Positions 12,561 to 13,616 of a DNA stretch of 13,616 nt are shown in pieces; within the stretch, counting starts at the first letter, position 1, and every line of letters starts with the position of its first letter. The DNA lies in assembly GCA_003229915.1 (NCBI GenBank), contig QIGA01000234.1:1-13616 (forward strand), read 5' to 3'. The translations under genes were made by a program, and so were the position numbers. This DNA comes from Chloroflexota bacterium. Its GTDB lineage: Bacteria; Chloroflexota; Dehalococcoidia; SZUA-161. The notes beneath the pieces were generated by a model. The model did no database searches. It saw only the letters and a list, made by a program, of their open reading frames with translations, and was not told the DNA's origin.

Positions 12561-13207
12561 CCAGACCTACTTCAAAACTTGACCCAATCGGGGAAAAGGT
12601 GTGTTCCTACTTCGGCATCGAAGACGGCGCCCGGGAGAAGGGTTTGAGGCTCTCCCGTGATTCAATACGCTACAGTGCCAACGCCATCCGCGCCGTGCAT
12701 CGCGGAGAGTACAACCAGGCCAGAGAGCTCATCAGCTCGTCACGGACATGCGTAGAAGATATGAGCCGCACGCTTGCCCAGCACCCCGCGCTTCTCCACG
12801 GTGGCTTCGTTCACAACGCCCAGAAGGAGTATGCCGAGGCCTGCATCACCCTGGCACTGGTTTCGGGTGAAACCTTGCCTGACCCCGATGAACTCGGCAT
12901 CAGCTACGCCGCTTACCTCAATGGACTTGGAGAGGCGGCGGGAGAGCTCAGACGGCATCTGCTCGATACCCTGAGGGATGGACATATCGACCGCTGCGAA
13001 GAGATACTCCAGTCTATGGACGACATCTACAGCCTCTTGGTAACAATCGACTTCCACGATGCCCTCACCGGGGGTCTGAGACGGACCACCGACATGGTAC
13101 GGGGCGTCCTCGAGCGCACCCGCGGTGACTTCACCATCTCCTTGAGACAAAGAGAGCTGGAGCGAAAGCTCGAAGATTTCGGGAGCAAGCTCAACCACAA
13201 AGAGTAG
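12557..13207 (+). CDS. Translin/TRAX-family protein
   Basis: This 216-residue all-helical protein resembles translin and TRAX, the RNA- and DNA-binding subunits of the C3PO nuclease in eukaryotes. Signatures: SRDSIRYSANAIRAVHRGE (33-51), GGFVHNAQKEYAEA (82-95), SYAAYLNGLGEAAGELRR (116-133), DDIYSLLVTIDFHDAL (155-170) and GLRRTTDMVRGVLERTRGD (173-191). E91 and E94 in EYAEA, and E126 and E130 in GEAAGELRR, sit where TRAX carries its acidic catalytic quartet (E-x2-E and D-x3-E). An RNase-type activity is therefore possible but unproven. Its start codon overlaps the thiE stop (ATGA at 12557), pointing to translational coupling. Translin homologues are known from archaea and are uncommon in bacteria. 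Confidence 0.85.
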   Translation: MTRPTSKLDPIGEKVCSYFGIEDGAREKGLRLSRDSIRYSANAIRAVHRGEYNQARELISSSRTCVEDMSRTLAQHPALLHGGFVHNAQKEYAEACITLALVSGETLPDPDELGISYAAYLNGLGEAAGELRRHLLDTLRDGHIDRCEEILQSMDDIYSLLVTIDFHDALTGGLRRTTDMVRGVLERTRGDFTISLRQRELERKLEDFGSKLNHKE

Positions 13208-13262
13208 TACCGGACAACGCCGTAACCAAGCTGCCATCTGCGTGCTTCGGCACTCTTCGATT

Positions 13263-13284
13263 CCTCTCCCTTGATGGGAGAGGG
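13263..13284. repeat. Palindromic intergenic repeat, copy 1
   Basis: Arms CCTCTCCC and GGGAGAGG surround TTGAT just after the translin gene. It is the same core as the copy at 13574-13596. As RNA it would form a stable stem, but no T-run follows. Confidence 0.7.
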
Positions 13285-13290
13285 AGCCCC

Positions 13291-13398
13291 GTAGGGTGGG
13301 TTGCGTTACAACTCCACCCACCCACCCCGGCTGCACCCTGGATGAAAGGCCGTCGACGGCAAAGGATTGGGGTGCATGGTGGGTTTCACCCACCCTAC
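13291..13398. repeat. MITE-like element with 10-bp inverted ends
   Basis: GTAGGGTGGG at 13291-13300 is the exact reverse complement of CCCACCCTAC at 13389-13398. Together they bound 108 bases with no gene, including further GGTGGGT / ACCCACC pairs inside. The form is a short palindromic or miniature element. Confidence 0.5.
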
Positions 13399-13415
13399 TC
13401 CTCTCACGGGCGTTA

Positions 13416-13435
13416 GGGCGTTCCATAGAACGCCC
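13416..13435. repeat. Palindromic hairpin repeat
   Basis: GGGCGTTC (13416-13423) and GAACGCCC (13428-13435) form a perfect 8-bp stem with a CATA loop, inside the same repeat cluster. Confidence 0.5.
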
Positions 13436-13511
13436 CTACACCCCGCGCTCCCACCACCCTTAGACTGAGATGCAGCACACTGACCAGTGTTCTGATCGCT
13501 ATTTTTGGGTA

Positions 13512-13596
13512 TCTCCCTCTCCCTTGACCCCCAACCTGACATTCCGAGAGAGCACAGCGACCGAAGAATCTCTCCCTCTCCCTTGATGGGAGAGGG
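13512..13596 (+). repeat. Paired copies of the CTCTCCCTTGA intergenic repeat
   Basis: A 16-base word, TCTCCCTCTCCCTTGA, occurs at 13512-13527 and again at 13571-13586. The second copy continues into the full palindrome with arms CCCTCTCCC and GGGAGAGGG around TTGAT (13574-13596), then TTGGGGTGAGGGTGA to near the window end. The first copy is a half-site that diverges after TTGA. Confidence 0.65.
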
Positions 13597-13616
13597 TTGG
13601 GGTGAGGGTGATCTTA

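Noticed and set aside
13242..13253. GTGC-TTCG-GCAC hairpin as terminator of the translin operon
   Set aside because: The stem is only 4 bp and lacks a T-run; too weak to list.
12740..13426. 228-codon minus-strand open frame over the translin gene
   Set aside because: It is antisense to a gene with clear family motifs, has no ribosome site, and runs into the repeat region with low-complexity composition.
13306..13542. 78-codon minus-strand open frame in the terminal repeat region
   Set aside because: It spans several palindromic repeats, is Gly/Trp-rich from the repeat sequence, and has no start signal.
13263..13616. CRISPR array
   Set aside because: The repeated units are palindromes of different types at irregular spacing, with no constant repeat-spacer pattern and no cas genes.

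Overview
The window looks like a bacterial chromosome segment with about 50-55% GC, clear Shine-Dalgarno sites and several sigma70-type promoters. The gene content fits an anaerobic Chloroflexota member, probably Dehalococcoidia: a fused RibBA, a ThiD2-ThiE fusion, a translin-family protein, paired FmdB-type zinc ribbons, and a stand-alone EF-Tu domain-2-like protein. This placement is inferred from gene content and was not tested by phylogeny.

Region by region: (1) 1-130 holds a short minus-strand coding remnant, possibly of the uroporphyrinogen decarboxylase superfamily. It is cut by an IS1182/IS5-like insertion sequence (about 118-1735) with one DDE transposase. (2) The IS ends about 20 bases before a small EF-Tu domain-2-like gene (1756-2007) and has probably replaced its promoter. 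(3) A minus-strand riboflavin operon follows: ribE, ribBA, ribH (4405 down to 2057), with a promoter near 4484-4512. ribD is absent. (4) A minus-strand envelope/stress unit runs from an ECF sigma factor to a zinc-finger anti-sigma factor with two membrane segments, then a SIMPL-domain lipoprotein (6853 down to 4594). (5) Divergent from the sigma gene is lepB (signal peptidase I). An 8-bp-armed inverted repeat sits exactly on the lepB -35 box. (6) Plus-strand small genes follow: a 118-aa unknown, a Trm112-like zinc protein and a two-helix membrane protein. (7) A minus-strand pterin/folate operon holds folP, folK and a QueD/PTPS-family gene (10523 down to 8744). (8) A plus-strand operon holds two FmdB-type zinc ribbons, thiD2-thiE and a translin homologue whose start overlaps the thiE stop. 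(9) The last 350 bases are a cluster of short palindromic intergenic repeats without a supportable gene.

Functionally this is mostly cofactor metabolism (riboflavin, folate/queuosine, thiamine) plus an envelope-related regulatory and secretion block. The most interesting points are the dual-signature PTPS motif (Cys-Glu-x2-His-Gly-His) in a fol operon that has no folB, the translin homologue with an intact TRAX-like acidic quartet coupled to thiamine synthesis, and the operator-like repeat shared by lepB and the sigma operon. No CRISPR array, tRNA, rRNA or clearly new multi-gene defence system is visible.
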